64,000 nt of DNA from Mangrovicoccus ximenensis (GCF_003056725.1 NZ_QBKZ01000016.1:1-64000); one strand, 5' to 3'. Positions 9,354-17,838 are shown, counted from the first letter of the stretch. Translations and numbers: made by a program. The notes: generated by a model not told the origin, from the sequence alone.

Positions 9354-9875
9354 TCGGCGTGGTAAACAGTATCGGTTTCGACATCCTCGACTTTCACGGG
9401 GAGGCTTTCGCGAAATACGCGCCGGAGCTGGTTTTGCTGCGTCCCGAAGAGGTCGCCGACCCGGCGGCAGTCGAGTTCGTGCTGACCTTCCGCCCGCCGG
9501 ATGACTGCTTCGCGCCCTATCCCAACCTCAAGGCGGCGATTTCCTCGGCTGCGGGGGTGGACGGCATCCTCGCCTGTCCCTCGCTGCCCCAAGGCCTGCC
9601 GGTGATGCGGGTCGAGGATCCGGACCAGGCGCGGCAGATGGCCGGGTTCGCGGTGTTCCACGTGCTCTGGCACCACCGCCGGATGGACCTGCATCTGGAG
9701 GACCAGGCGGCGGAGCGCTGGAACCGCCCGGCCCATGGCCGCAGCCCGGAAAACCGCCGGATCGGCATCATGGGCTACGGCAACATGGGCCGCGCCATCG
9801 CGGCGGCGCTCGCGGGGCTCGGCTATCCGGTGGGCGTGCTGGCGCGGCGGCCGATCGCCGCCGGCCGCGACCCTG
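9350..9875 (+). pseudogene. Truncated D-2-hydroxyacid dehydrogenase, GhrA-like (N-terminal half)
   Basis: About 175 residues match the N-terminal half of glyoxylate/hydroxypyruvate reductase A-type enzymes. They run from the start through the hinge to the first part of the NAD-binding domain (GIMGYGNMGRAIAAAL). The catalytic Arg/Glu/His half that should follow is missing. The homology stops around 9875, where the frame becomes random and the sequence turns into the end of nifA. The start overlaps the ATPase stop as ATGA, so it belonged to the dpp operon. As encoded it cannot be an active dehydrogenase. Confidence 0.8.
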
Positions 9876-10064
9876 CCGCCGGGCTGTCCGGCGCAGCCCG
9901 CGGTGCAGCCGAGGAAGACCGCCAATACCGATCGCGAGGAGCTGGTCGCGGCGATGGAACAGGCGGGCTGGGTCCAGGCGAAGGCGGCGCGGATCCTCGG
10001 CATGACGCCGCGCCAGATCGCCTATGCGCTGAAGAAGCACGGCATCGAAGTCCAGAAATTCTGA
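9876..10064 (+). pseudogene. nifA: C-terminal DNA-binding fragment of NifA
   Basis: The last 60 or so codons of nifA. After a proline/alanine linker comes the Fis-type helix-turn-helix with WVQAKAARILGMTPRQIAYA, the characteristic NifA ending. The GAF and AAA+ domains (some 500 residues) are absent and replaced by the ghrA-like fragment in another frame. Its position just upstream of nifB is the normal nifA-nifB order. Unless an intact copy lies elsewhere, the nif genes downstream would lack their activator. Confidence 0.82.
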
Positions 10065-10102
10065 CGTCTTTCCGCGGGGACTCTCCGCCCCGCAGTCAGG
10101 TC

Positions 10103-10138
10103 GAGCGCCCCGGCATCCGCCCGGGGCGCTCTTCCTTT
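10103..10138 (+). terminator. Rho-independent terminator after nifA
   Basis: An 11-bp perfect GC-rich stem (10103-10113 with 10121-10131) and a 7-base loop are followed by a T-rich tail (TTCCTTT). It lies 38 bases after the nifA stop, so nifB is transcribed from its own promoter. Confidence 0.85.
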
Positions 10139-10191
10139 GCAACCGCCCTGCATCCCCCCTCGCCACCACGCGGTTGCAGCTTGCAACCGCC
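10137..10191. repeat. TTGCAACCGCC repeats with an inverted copy, upstream of nifB
   Basis: TTGCAACCGCC occurs at 10137-10147 and again at 10181-10191. The second copy pairs with GCGGTTGCA at 10170-10178 to give a 9-bp perfect dyad with a 3-base centre. The position between the nifA terminator and the NifA activator site suggests a regulatory element or a small hairpin. No known factor is assigned. Confidence 0.5.
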
Positions 10192-10221
10192 TCTGTCCCG
10201 GCTGTCGCAATGCCGACGCAT

Positions 10222-10237
10222 TGTTCCCTATGCGACA
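10222..10237 (+). promoter_or_regulatory. NifA upstream activator sequence (TGT-N10-ACA)
   Basis: TGT (10222-10224), exactly ten bases, then ACA (10235-10237) match the consensus NifA binding site. Its centre lies about 78 bases upstream of the start expected from the sigma-54 promoter at 10282, within the normal distance for NifA activation of nifB. Confidence 0.8.
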
Positions 10238-10281
10238 CCGTGATCCCGGAGAAAGTGGCGCCTTTCCAAGACGTTGTCCCT

Positions 10282-10296
10282 TGGCACGCTTCCTGC
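10282..10296 (+). promoter_or_regulatory. Sigma-54 (RpoN) -24/-12 promoter of nifB
   Basis: TGGCACGcttcCTGC fits the consensus TGGCACG-N4-TTGC with one mismatch and the correct GG-to-GC spacing. Transcription should start near 10308, about 28 bases before the nifB ATG. Together with the activator site upstream it marks nifB as NifA/RpoN dependent. Confidence 0.85.
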
Positions 10297-10335
10297 TGCA
10301 TCTGCCTCAGGTTCAAATTGAGAGGATGCGCGAAG

Positions 10336-11823
10336 ATGAATGCCAACGTGATCTCGCTCGACGGGCTGAAAGTGGCCAGCCGGGACGACCTGACCAAAGC
10401 CATCGAGTCCAAGGGCTGCGAAAGCTCCTCTTGCGGATCCTCGGACGCCCCCGAAGACATGGATCCGGGGACCTGGGAAAAGGTGAAGGACCATCCCTGC
10501 TATTCGGAAGAAGCGCATCACTATTTCGCCCGCATGCATGTCGCCGTCGCACCGGCCTGCAACATCCAGTGCAACTATTGCAACCGCAAGTATGACTGCG
10601 CCAATGAAAGCCGCCCGGGCGTCGTCTCGGAACGCCTGACGCCGGAACAGGCCGCGCGCAAGGTGATCGCGGTGGCCAACGAGATCCCGCAGCTGTCCGT
10701 CCTCGGCATCGCCGGACCGGGCGACTCCGCCTATGACTGGCGCAAGACCAAGGAGACCTTCCAGCGCGTCCAGGCGCAGCTGCCGGACATCAAGCTCTGC
10801 CTCTCGACCAACGGCCTCGCCCTGCCCGACCATGTCGACGAGCTCTTGGACATGAACATCGACCACGTGACCTTGACGATCAACATGATCGACCCGGAGA
10901 TCGGCACCAAGATCTATCCCTGGATTTTCTGGCAGAAGAAGCGCCGCACCGGGCTGGAGGCCGCGCAGATCCTGCATGAACGCCAGATGCAGAGCCTCGA
11001 CCTGCTGCACGAGCGCGGCATCCTGGTGAAGGTCAATTCGGTGATGATCCCCGGGATCAATGACGAGCACCTGATGGAGGTGAACGCCGAGGTGAAGCGC
11101 CGCGGCGCCTTCCTGCACAACATCATGCCGCTGATTTCGGCGCCCGAACACGGCACCGTCTTCGGCCTGAACGGCCAGCGCGGCCCGTCCGCCAAGGAAC
11201 TGAAGAAGCTGCAGGATGCCTGCGCGGGCGGCGCCAACCTGATGAAGCACTGCCGCCAGTGCCGCGCCGACGCGGTGGGGCTCCTCGGCGAGGACCGCGG
11301 CCAGGAATTCACCATGGATCTGGTGCCCGAGGAAGTGACCTATGATGCCTCGAAGCGCGACGCCTATCGCGACTGGGTGGCCGAAGAGCGCGGCGAGCGC
11401 CGGGCCGCGGCCGAGGAAGCCAGGGCGGAAACGCAGGCCGCAGTGAACCCCGATGCCGAGCCCATGCTGATCGCCGTGGCGACCAAGGGCGGCGGCCGCA
11501 TCAACCAGCATTTCGGCCATGCCACCGAATTCCAGGTCTTCGAGGTCGACAATGACGGCGTGCGCTTCGTCACCCACCGCCGCTGCGACAACTACTGCGT
11601 CGGCGGCTATGGCGAAGAGGACAAGCTGGAGCTGGTGATCAAGACGCTCGAGGGCATCGACACGATCCTCGTCGCCAAGATCGGCGGCTGCCCGAAGGAC
11701 GACCTGGCCGCGGCAGGCATCGAAGCGATCGAGGATTACGCCTACGACTACATCGAGACCGCCGTTTCCGCCGTCTACCGCGCCAAGAACGGCCTGCCGG
11801 CCGCCGAAGCCGAAATCGCCTGA
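10336..11823 (+). CDS. nifB: NifB, radical SAM enzyme for nitrogenase cofactor precursor (NifB-co)
   Basis: A 495-residue enzyme that fuses two 4Fe-4S clusters with a carbide carbon from SAM to make NifB-co, the core of FeMo-co. It has the radical-SAM motif CNIQCNYC (Cys75, Cys79, Cys82), further conserved cysteines near both ends of the barrel, and a C-terminal NifX/NafY-like cofactor-binding domain from about residue 385 ([19 protein letters not shown]). The length matches the two-domain form of proteobacteria. The ATG at 10336 is chosen because GAGAGGA precedes it and a longer extension would run through the promoter. It is first in an operon with fdxN and accessory genes. Confidence 0.97.
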   Translation: MNANVISLDGLKVASRDDLTKAIESKGCESSSCGSSDAPEDMDPGTWEKVKDHPCYSEEAHHYFARMHVAVAPACNIQCNYCNRKYDCANESRPGVVSERLTPEQAARKVIAVANEIPQLSVLGIAGPGDSAYDWRKTKETFQRVQAQLPDIKLCLSTNGLALPDHVDELLDMNIDHVTLTINMIDPEIGTKIYPWIFWQKKRRTGLEAAQILHERQMQSLDLLHERGILVKVNSVMIPGINDEHLMEVNAEVKRRGAFLHNIMPLISAPEHGTVFGLNGQRGPSAKELKKLQDACAGGANLMKHCRQCRADAVGLLGEDRGQEFTMDLVPEEVTYDASKRDAYRDWVAEERGERRAAAEEARAETQAAVNPDAEPMLIAVATKGGGRINQHFGHATEFQVFEVDNDGVRFVTHRRCDNYCVGGYGEEDKLELVIKTLEGIDTILVAKIGGCPKDDLAAAGIEAIEDYAYDYIETAVSAVYRAKNGLPAAEAEIA

Positions 11824-11852
11824 CCCCAACGCCAGCACGAAGGAGCAAGCCC

Positions 11853-12047
11853 ATGGCCCTGAAGATCGTCGTCGAGAACTGCACCGTCTGCGGCGCATGC
11901 GAATTCGAATGCCCCAACGCGGCCATCCGGTTCGAAAGCGACACCTACATCATCGACCCCGCGCTCTGCACCGAGTGCGAGGGCCACGCGGAGAACCCGC
12001 AATGCGCCGAAGTCTGCCCGGTGCCCGACACCTGCGTGGCGGCCTGA
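11853..12047 (+). CDS. fdxN: 2[4Fe-4S] ferredoxin of the nif cluster
   Basis: A 64-residue ferredoxin with [12 protein letters not shown] (Cys10/13/16/20) and a second cluster motif containing the longer insert usual in nif and vnf ferredoxins ([18 protein letters not shown]). Ferredoxins at this position, straight after nifB, supply electrons for NifB-co synthesis or nitrogenase. It starts 29 bases after nifB behind AAGGAG. Confidence 0.93.
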   Translation: MALKIVVENCTVCGACEFECPNAAIRFESDTYIIDPALCTECEGHAENPQCAEVCPVPDTCVAA

Positions 12048-12050
12048 GCA

Positions 12051-12806
12051 ATGACGGACGGACCTCCCCCTGTCGATTGGCAGGGGGATCCCCTCGATTG
12101 CAGCGCCTGCCGCTTCGGCCACCTGCCCGACCAGGGCAAGTGCGGCCTCGGCTGGGCCTGCGTGCACGACCGCTATGCCAAGCGGATCGAGAGGTTCTTC
12201 CTCATCAATCCCGGGCTGGCGGATGACTGCCTCGGCATGCCGTATTTCGAGACGCGGATGAACGCGGCGCGGGTGGCCTCGGTGTTCCGGCTGGCGCGGC
12301 TGCTGAGCGATCCCGATCCGGGCGTGCGGGCGATGGCGGTGCTGCGCCTGCCGGTCAGCCATGCCCAGCGGCGGATCAGGGACGAGGACCGCCGGGTGCG
12401 GATCGCGGTGGCCCACCGCCTGCCGGTGGAGGAACTGCTGCCGATGCTCGGCGATCCGGACAGCTATGTCCGCTCGATCGCGATGCGGCGCGCCGAGCCG
12501 GGGATGCTGCCGGTGGCGATCCATGACGCCGATCCGGAAATCCGGCGCATCGTCGCCCGGCGGATCGGCGCGGGCTGGCTCGACCGGTTCCGCAATGACC
12601 CAGACCCGCTGGTGCGCCGCGAGGCGGCCGGACGGCGGCCGGGCCCCTTCGTGGAGGACGGCGACCTCCGCGTCCGCCATGCCGTGGCCGAGCGCGGCGG
12701 CATGGAAGACGTCACCCGCCTTCTCGGCGATCCCGAGGAGGTGATCCGCGAAACCGCCGCTTTGCGGCTGCAACAGCTGAAGGAGGGCGCCGATGTCGAC
12801 GGATGA
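12051..12806 (+). CDS. 4Fe-4S leucine-rich-repeat-variant (LRV/HEAT-like) protein
   Basis: A 251-residue protein. The N-terminus carries a small cysteine cluster (CSACRFGHLPDQGKCGLGWAC, Cys17, Cys20, Cys31, Cys37) typical of the FeS module of LRV proteins. The rest is a series of about 24-residue helical repeats (RLLSDPDPGVRAMAVLRLP, MLGDPDSYVRSIAMRR and similar). The Azotobacter LRV protein, also encoded beside nifB, is the known relative; its function is not established. It follows fdxN by 3 bases and overlaps nifZ by 14, so it is part of the operon. Confidence 0.85.
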   Translation: MTDGPPPVDWQGDPLDCSACRFGHLPDQGKCGLGWACVHDRYAKRIERFFLINPGLADDCLGMPYFETRMNAARVASVFRLARLLSDPDPGVRAMAVLRLPVSHAQRRIRDEDRRVRIAVAHRLPVEELLPMLGDPDSYVRSIAMRRAEPGMLPVAIHDADPEIRRIVARRIGAGWLDRFRNDPDPLVRREAAGRRPGPFVEDGDLRVRHAVAERGGMEDVTRLLGDPEEVIRETAALRLQQLKEGADVDG

Positions 12807-13074
12807 CCGCGAGATCGAGGTCTATCGGGACCCGAAATACATGCCCGGGGACAAGGTCGTCTCGAAGAAGAACATCAAGAATGACGGCACGATGTTCGGC
12901 AAGGAAATCAACGAGACCGTCGTGAGGAAGGGCGATGTGGGCTATGTCCGCGACATCGGCGTCTTCCTGCAGCAGTTCTACATCTACGCGGTCGATTTCA
13001 TGGACCGCGGATCCATCGTCGGCATGCGCGAACGCGAGCTCGTGCCGTTCACCATCGAGGAGCCCGCCGAATGA
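12793..13074 (+). CDS. nifZ: NifZ, nitrogenase MoFe protein maturation factor
   Basis: A 93-residue protein of the NifZ family, recognisable from PGDKVVSKKNIKNDGTMFGK and GDVGYVRDIGVFLQQFYIYAVDF. NifZ helps assemble the second P-cluster of the MoFe protein. It overlaps the LRV gene upstream and shares an ATGA with nifT downstream. GGAGG lies seven bases before the ATG. Confidence 0.92.
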   Translation: MSTDDREIEVYRDPKYMPGDKVVSKKNIKNDGTMFGKEINETVVRKGDVGYVRDIGVFLQQFYIYAVDFMDRGSIVGMRERELVPFTIEEPAE

Positions 13075-13286
13075 AGGTCATGGTCAGGAACACCCCCAAG
13101 GGGCTGGAAGTCTACGTCCCGAAAAAGGACCTGGAGGAGCTGGTCGTCGAACGCGAGCATGACGCGATCTGGGGCGGCTGGGTGAAGCTGGCCAATGGCT
13201 GGCGGCTGCAGATGCCGGCCTATGACGCCCCGCCCTCCCTGCCCGCAACCATCGAGGCGAGGAAGCTCGCCGAAGCCGAGGACTGA
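13071..13286 (+). CDS. nifT: NifT/FixU family protein
   Basis: A 71-residue small protein matching NifT/FixU (VMVRNTPKGLEVYVPKKDLEE, IWGGWVKLANGW). The family is conserved in nif clusters, but its role is undefined and mutants usually show little effect. It is coupled to nifZ by a four-base overlap. Confidence 0.92.
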   Translation: MKVMVRNTPKGLEVYVPKKDLEELVVEREHDAIWGGWVKLANGWRLQMPAYDAPPSLPATIEARKLAEAED

Positions 13287-13290
13287 TCCG

Positions 13291-14115
13291 ATGAGCGACA
13301 TGGACATCCTGCAGGCCGCGCTGGCCGAGGTCGAGGCCGGGACCCGCATCCCCTATCTGGGCGCCGGGGTCTCGGCCCTGTCGAACGGCAGCGCGCCGAA
13401 ATCTCCCGCCGAGCTCTGCGCCGTGATCGAGGCCCAGGTCCGCGTGCCGAAGCGCGCCCGGGGCAACCTGTGGTCGGCCGCGCAATATGTCGAGAGCCGC
13501 AAGTTCCGCGCGACGCTGGCCGATATCGTCACCCGTGCCTTCGACGGCGACGAAGGCGGCAATCCGGTGCATGGCTGGCTGGCCCGCGTGCGCCCGCCGA
13601 TGGTGGTCGACACCTGGTACGATGACGGGCTCTTGAAGGCGCATGAGGGCGGCAGCTGGGGCTGGGTCCAGGGCTGGTCGCGCAACGGCGAGTGGATCGA
13701 GATCTGGACCAAGGCCTTCGCCCCCGACGGCACCGAGCTGGAGGCGCCGGACCCCTCCTGGGACACCCTGGTCTACAAGCCGCACGGGATGGCGCGGAAG
13801 GGATCGAGCTTCCTGCTGTCGGACAGCGACTATGTCGAGGTGCTGACCGAGATCGACATCCAGACGCCGATCCCCCAAGAGGTCCGCGCCCGCCGCACCG
13901 GCCGCGGCTTCCTGTTCCTCGGCTGCCGCTTCGATGACCAGATGCTGCGGATTTTCGCCCGCCAGATCGCCAAGCGCTCGGGCGGCAATCACGTCGCCGT
14001 GATAGAGGGCGAGATTTCGCGGATGGAACGGAAATTCCTTGATGAACTCGGCATCCTGAGGGTGAACCTGCCGGTCTCGGCCGTGCTCGGGGCGCTGGCC
14101 CCGGAACCGGCCTGA
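13291..14115 (+). CDS. SIR2-like NAD-binding family protein in the nif operon
   Basis: A 274-residue protein of the SIR2_2 type. It has the nucleotide-binding start IPYLGAGVSAL near residue 20, VVDTWYDDGLLKAHEG in place of the usual TTNYD segment, PHG near residue 165 and FLGCRFDDQMLR near the end. Canonical zinc-binding cysteine pairs of deacetylase sirtuins are not seen, so an NAD-hydrolysing or ADP-ribosyl-type activity is as likely as deacetylation. It starts four bases after nifT and is clearly in the operon. SIR2-like genes occur in other nif clusters, but the role there is unknown to me. Confidence 0.75.
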   Translation: MSDMDILQAALAEVEAGTRIPYLGAGVSALSNGSAPKSPAELCAVIEAQVRVPKRARGNLWSAAQYVESRKFRATLADIVTRAFDGDEGGNPVHGWLARVRPPMVVDTWYDDGLLKAHEGGSWGWVQGWSRNGEWIEIWTKAFAPDGTELEAPDPSWDTLVYKPHGMARKGSSFLLSDSDYVEVLTEIDIQTPIPQEVRARRTGRGFLFLGCRFDDQMLRIFARQIAKRSGGNHVAVIEGEISRMERKFLDELGILRVNLPVSAVLGALAPEPA

Positions 14116-14129
14116 GCGGCCCCGGAGGG

Positions 14130-14552
14130 ATGGAGTCCGCGTTCGCCCCCGAAGCTCCCGAGAGGGAGGCGGACGTGACGGGCTGGGCAGAGCGGCATCC
14201 CCTCTGCCCGGCCCATGTCGATTGCGCGGCCGCGGTGGCGCTGAAGGTGCTCGACGGGAAATGCCGGATGCCGCCGCGCGAGGCCGCGGTCATGATGGCG
14301 CTCTATGACGCGGTCCGGCATCTGCCGGGCGACAAGCTCGGGCAAGACAGCCACGCGATGATCGCCCGCGCCCGCGCCACCGCGACGGAAGACGTGCGCA
14401 TGGATGTCTACGAGGCGCGGGTCCTGGCAGAGACACGAATTTCGCGCCCGGTGATGAAGGCCTTCAAGGCCATGCTGCGCGAGGCGGGGATCCTGCCGCC
14501 GAAGCCCGGCAGCGGCGGAGTGACGCCTGCCATTCCGGACAATCCAAGGTAG
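14130..14552 (+). CDS. Uncharacterised nif-linked protein
   Basis: About 140 residues that I do not recognise. The core has a Cys/His start (WAERHPLCPAHVDCAAAVALK), then a helical stretch (MPPREAAVMMALYDAVRHLPG) and a charged helix (EDVRMDVYEARVLAETRI). Nothing suggests a signal peptide or membrane span. The ATG at 14130 abuts its GGAGGG. A GTG at 14175 has an ideal GAGGGAGG five bases upstream and may be the true start (125 residues). It follows the SIR2-like gene by 14 bases and is likely co-transcribed. Confidence 0.65.
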   Translation: MESAFAPEAPEREADVTGWAERHPLCPAHVDCAAAVALKVLDGKCRMPPREAAVMMALYDAVRHLPGDKLGQDSHAMIARARATATEDVRMDVYEARVLAETRISRPVMKAFKAMLREAGILPPKPGSGGVTPAIPDNPR

Positions 14553-14598
14553 TGTCGGCGGGAAGGCGCGCCCTGCGCCATGTCCGAAAGGCGACCGC

Positions 14599-15531
14599 AT
14601 GACCGTCCCGGCCGGGAAACGCAACTACAGGCAGGACATCGAGGAGCTGATCTCGCTGGCCGCCGAGCATGAGTGGGACGCGCTGGCAGGGCTCTGCCGC
14701 CGCCATCTCGAGGCGCTGGCCGAAGATGGCGGGACGGCCACGCATCCGGGCTACCTGCGCTGGCTGCGCGAAAGCGCCGAACAGACCGGCATCGGCCATC
14801 GCGCCCTGGCGCCCCTGGCCGCGCGCATCGGCGATGCCGGCACCGAACGGCAGGCCTTCCGCGAGGCGCATGGCGACCGGCTCAGCCGCGGCACCTATGT
14901 CAGCCTCGGCTGCGAATGCCAGCCTTGGGTGATCCTGAACCGCTGGGGCTTCCGCGACTCGCTGCGCGATCTCAACCCGCTCTGCCTCGGCCTGCACCGG
15001 ATGCCGGGCCTTCTGGACATCCTGGAAAGCGATTTCGGCCTCTATGCCCGGCCCGGCAGCATTTCCACCCGGCCGCATCACGCCAGCGAGGAACCGCTGA
15101 TCGTCGATGACGGGCTCGGCGTCACCTGGAACCACCATCGCGGCGAGAGCTGGACCGGCGGCGGCTTCGCGCGGTTCCGGACGCTTCTGGACAGGCAGGC
15201 CGAGGCGTTCCGCGCCTCGAGCCGCCGTCCCGGCGCCGTCCATGTCATGAGCCGCTGGGTCGCCTTCCATCCCGAGCGCAGCGGCGCCGAGTTGAACCGG
15301 TTGCTGAAGGTCCTCGCCGGTGCCGGGGCGGAGCGGCCGAGGCTGGTGCTTCTGGATTTCGAGACGGACAAGCTCTCCCCCGGCATCCACCGGCTTTCGG
15401 ACGAGGTGCAGGTCGTCAGCCGCCCCTATCCCGACGGCTATCTCTGGCCGGGCATCCATGCCTGCAATTCGCCCGAAGGCGTGGCCTGGGAATATTCCGT
15501 GGTCTCGGATCTGGCGGAGCTTCTGGCCTGA
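14599..15531 (+). CDS. DUF1796 family putative cysteine peptidase-like protein
   Basis: A 310-residue protein. After a helical N-terminal region, it has the DUF1796 start TYVSLGCECQPWVILNRWG near residue 100 and later a histidine-containing segment (HVMSRWVAFHP). The family is predicted to have a papain-like fold, but no activity is known. It is the last gene in the rightward nif-linked run, starting 46 bases after the previous stop, so membership of the operon is plausible but not certain. Confidence 0.65.
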   Translation: MTVPAGKRNYRQDIEELISLAAEHEWDALAGLCRRHLEALAEDGGTATHPGYLRWLRESAEQTGIGHRALAPLAARIGDAGTERQAFREAHGDRLSRGTYVSLGCECQPWVILNRWGFRDSLRDLNPLCLGLHRMPGLLDILESDFGLYARPGSISTRPHHASEEPLIVDDGLGVTWNHHRGESWTGGGFARFRTLLDRQAEAFRASSRRPGAVHVMSRWVAFHPERSGAELNRLLKVLAGAGAERPRLVLLDFETDKLSPGIHRLSDEVQVVSRPYPDGYLWPGIHACNSPEGVAWEYSVVSDLAELLA

Positions 15532-15534
15532 GCA

Positions 15535-15559
15535 CCCGCCGGGCGCCTGTCCCGGCGGG
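15535..15559. terminator. Bidirectional terminator between DUF1796 gene and ppk2
   Basis: A 9-bp perfect stem (CCCGCCGGG with CCCGGCGGG) and 7-base loop lie between two convergent genes, separated from each stop by a few bases. The stem ends before a short A/T stretch. It likely ends transcription from both sides. Confidence 0.65.
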
Positions 15560-15571
15560 GCAATCGGCAGA

Positions 15572-16492
15572 TCAGTATTTCGACGGCACGTAGAGCTCGG
15601 GCGGCAGCACGGAGCGTTCGTATTCCGGGTTGTACTTGCGCTCGGGCAGCGCGATTTCCTCATGCGGCACCGGCTCGTAGGGGATCATCGACAGCAGGTG
15701 GTCGATGCAGTTGAGCCGCGCGCGCTTCTTGTCGTTGCCCGGCACGATGTACCATGGCGCCTCGGGGATGTTGGTGCGCGCCAGCATCTCTTCCTTGGCC
15801 AGCGTGTAGTTCTCCCAGCGCACCCGCGACTGCAGGTCCATCGGCGACAGCTTCCACTGCTTCAGCGGATCGTGGATCCGCATCAGGAAGCGCATCTGCT
15901 GCTCCTCGTCGGTGATCGAGAACCAGTACTTCACCACGCGGATGCCGGAGCGCACCAGCATGCGCTCGAATTCCGGAACGTCCTCGAAGAACTGCTCGAC
16001 CTGGTCCTCGGAGGCGAAGCCCATCACCCGCTCGACGCCCGCGCGGTTGTACCAGCTGCGGTCGAAGAGCACGATCTCGCCCGCGGCCGGCAGATGCGGC
16101 ACGTAGCGCTGGAAGTACCACTGGCTCTTCTCGCGCTCGCTGGGCGCCGGCAGCGCCACGACGCGGCAGACCCGCGGATTCAGCCGCTGGGTGATGCGCT
16201 TGATCACGCCGCCCTTGCCGGCGCTGTCGCGGCCCTCGAACAGCACCACGACCTTTTCGCCGGTATGCTGCACCCAGTCATGCATCTTGATCAGTTCGGA
16301 CTGCAGGAACAGCAGCTTGCGGAAATAGTCCTTGCGCTCGAGGCTCGGCGGATGGGCCTTCTGGTAGATCTTTCGGATCTCCATCGACAGAGCCGGTTCG
16401 GACATCTCCAGCTCGTAATCCTCGTCTAGGGTGTCGGCGAGCTCCGCTTCCAGCCAGTCCATCTGCCGCGGATCCTTCTGTCCGTCCATCAT
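15572..16492 (-). CDS. ppk2: Polyphosphate kinase 2 (PPK2)
   Basis: A 306-residue single-domain PPK2 that transfers phosphate between polyphosphate and nucleotides. It shows the Walker A FEGRDSAGKGG near residue 95, the lid segment (LPAPSEREKSQWYFQRYVPHLP) and the Walker B FDRSWYNRAGVERVMGF. The start at 16492 (MMDGQK) is used because GGAG lies eight bases upstream; the ATG three bases later is the alternative. It is transcribed alone, converging on the nif operon. Confidence 0.93.
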   Translation of the reverse strand: MMDGQKDPRQMDWLEAELADTLDEDYELEMSEPALSMEIRKIYQKAHPPSLERKDYFRKLLFLQSELIKMHDWVQHTGEKVVVLFEGRDSAGKGGVIKRITQRLNPRVCRVVALPAPSEREKSQWYFQRYVPHLPAAGEIVLFDRSWYNRAGVERVMGFASEDQVEQFFEDVPEFERMLVRSGIRVVKYWFSITDEEQQMRFLMRIHDPLKQWKLSPMDLQSRVRWENYTLAKEEMLARTNIPEAPWYIVPGNDKKRARLNCIDHLLSMIPYEPVPHEEIALPERKYNPEYERSVLPPELYVPSKY

Positions 16493-16698
16493 CCATCCAT
16501 CTCCGATTGTCCCGCGCGCCGGAGCGTGCGGGGGATTTCCGCGGCCGCTATAGCGCAGGCTGCATGACAGATTTGTGACACCCGGACGGCAGAAAGGCAA
16601 AGACCGGAAATTTATCTGCCGCTCCCGCCGCTTCGCGCTGGCCTTCGGTGCCGCCGCCGCGGCAAGAGGGCGGCGACCATGGCGACAGGAGACAGGCG

Positions 16699-17208
16699 AT
16701 GGACATCCGGCAGGCAAGCGCGGCGGACGCAGGCGCGATCGCGGAGATCTACAATGACGCGGTGCTGAACACGACGGCAATCTGGAACGACCATGTGACC
16801 GATGCCGCCGGCCGCGCCGCCTGGATGGCCGAACGGCAGGGCGCGGGCTATCCGGTGCTGGTCGCCGACGAGGACGGCACGGTGCTGGGCTATGCCACCT
16901 ACGGACCGTTCCGCCCGCATGACGGCTACCGCCACACGGCCGAACTGTCGATCTATGTGCGCAGCGACCTGCGCGGCCGCGGCACCGGCAGCCGCCTGCT
17001 GGAACGCCTCGCCGCCCTCGCGGAGGAGAGCGGCATCCATGTGCTGGTCGGCGGGATCGAGGCCGGAAACGCCGCCTCTCTGGCGCTGCACCGCCGCCAC
17101 GGCTTCGAGGAAACCGGGCGGCTGCCGCAGGTGGGCACGAAATTCGGCCGCTGGCTCGATCTGGTCTTCATGACCCGCGTTCTGGCGGGCCCGGAGGCGC
17201 AGGGCTGA
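16699..17208 (+). CDS. GNAT N-acetyltransferase, phosphinothricin acetyltransferase type
   Basis: A 169-residue acetyl-CoA-dependent acetyltransferase of the Pat/Bar/MddA group. The N-terminus (IRQASAADAGAIAEIYNDAV) and the acetyl-CoA-binding motif RSDLRGRGTGSRLLE near residue 92 are typical, followed by GGIEAGNAASLALHRRHGFEE. Family members acetylate phosphinothricin, methionine sulfoximine or other amino-acid analogues. The ATG at 16699 follows ACAGGAGACAGGCG. Confidence 0.88.
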   Translation: MDIRQASAADAGAIAEIYNDAVLNTTAIWNDHVTDAAGRAAWMAERQGAGYPVLVADEDGTVLGYATYGPFRPHDGYRHTAELSIYVRSDLRGRGTGSRLLERLAALAEESGIHVLVGGIEAGNAASLALHRRHGFEETGRLPQVGTKFGRWLDLVFMTRVLAGPEAQG

Positions 17209-17220
17209 CGCCCTGCCCGC

Positions 17221-17690
17221 TCAGCCCTTCCAGTCGAAGAAGCCGGGACCGGCCTGGGCCAGCAGCCGTTCGGCCAGCGCGCGGCCCAGCCCCGCGGGAA
17301 ACCAGCAGGCTTCGCCCCGGGCGGCGAGGATGCCGGGCGTTGCCGTGTCCCCCAGCACCTCGGCGACCGCGCCGGGCAGGACTGCGGCGACATGCGGTTC
17401 ATGCTCCGGCTGGCTCTGCAGCCCGGCATGTTGCTGCGCGATGCGCTCCATCGCGCACGCCGGAACGCCCGGGCGGCAGATACGGGTTGCATGGGCGGCC
17501 AGCGCAGTGGCCAGCGCCCTGTGCTGCGGCGCTGCACCGGATTGGTGCAACATGTCGAAGAGCGCGCGGATGGAAGGGTCGGCAAGAAGCCTCGTTGCAT
17601 GCAGGGCACGATCCAGCCGGCATGGGCAGCAGCCACCGGGACGGCGGCATCGATCAGGGCGGGCGTTTCCCCGGAAGGCGGCTTGGCCAC
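17221..17690 (-). pseudogene. hmp: Decayed flavohaemoglobin (nitric oxide dioxygenase), globin domain only
   Basis: A GTG at 17690 behind GGAGG opens a frame with the Hmp-like start ALIDAAVPVAAAHA. Near 17600 the homology jumps to another frame and continues as DPSIRALFDMLHQSG, then ERIAQQHAGLQSQPEH (with the proximal haem histidine) and VLPGAVAEVLGD. It stops at FFDWKG without the FAD- and NAD-binding reductase domains. A frameshift and the loss of about 260 C-terminal residues make it non-functional as a nitric oxide dioxygenase. It faces away from an equally decayed nsrR, the repressor that normally controls hmp. Confidence 0.72.
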
Positions 17691-17838
17691 GGCGGGCCTC
17701 CTGGATGGCCCGAAAAAGGTTCCGGCCATCGGCATCTGCAATGCGCCGCAGAAAGAGTCCGCATGCCGGCATCTTTTGTCCGCCTGCGCGGAATGCGGGC
17801 TTCTCTTCCGCCCCGGCCATCTCTAGCCGGGAAAAGAC

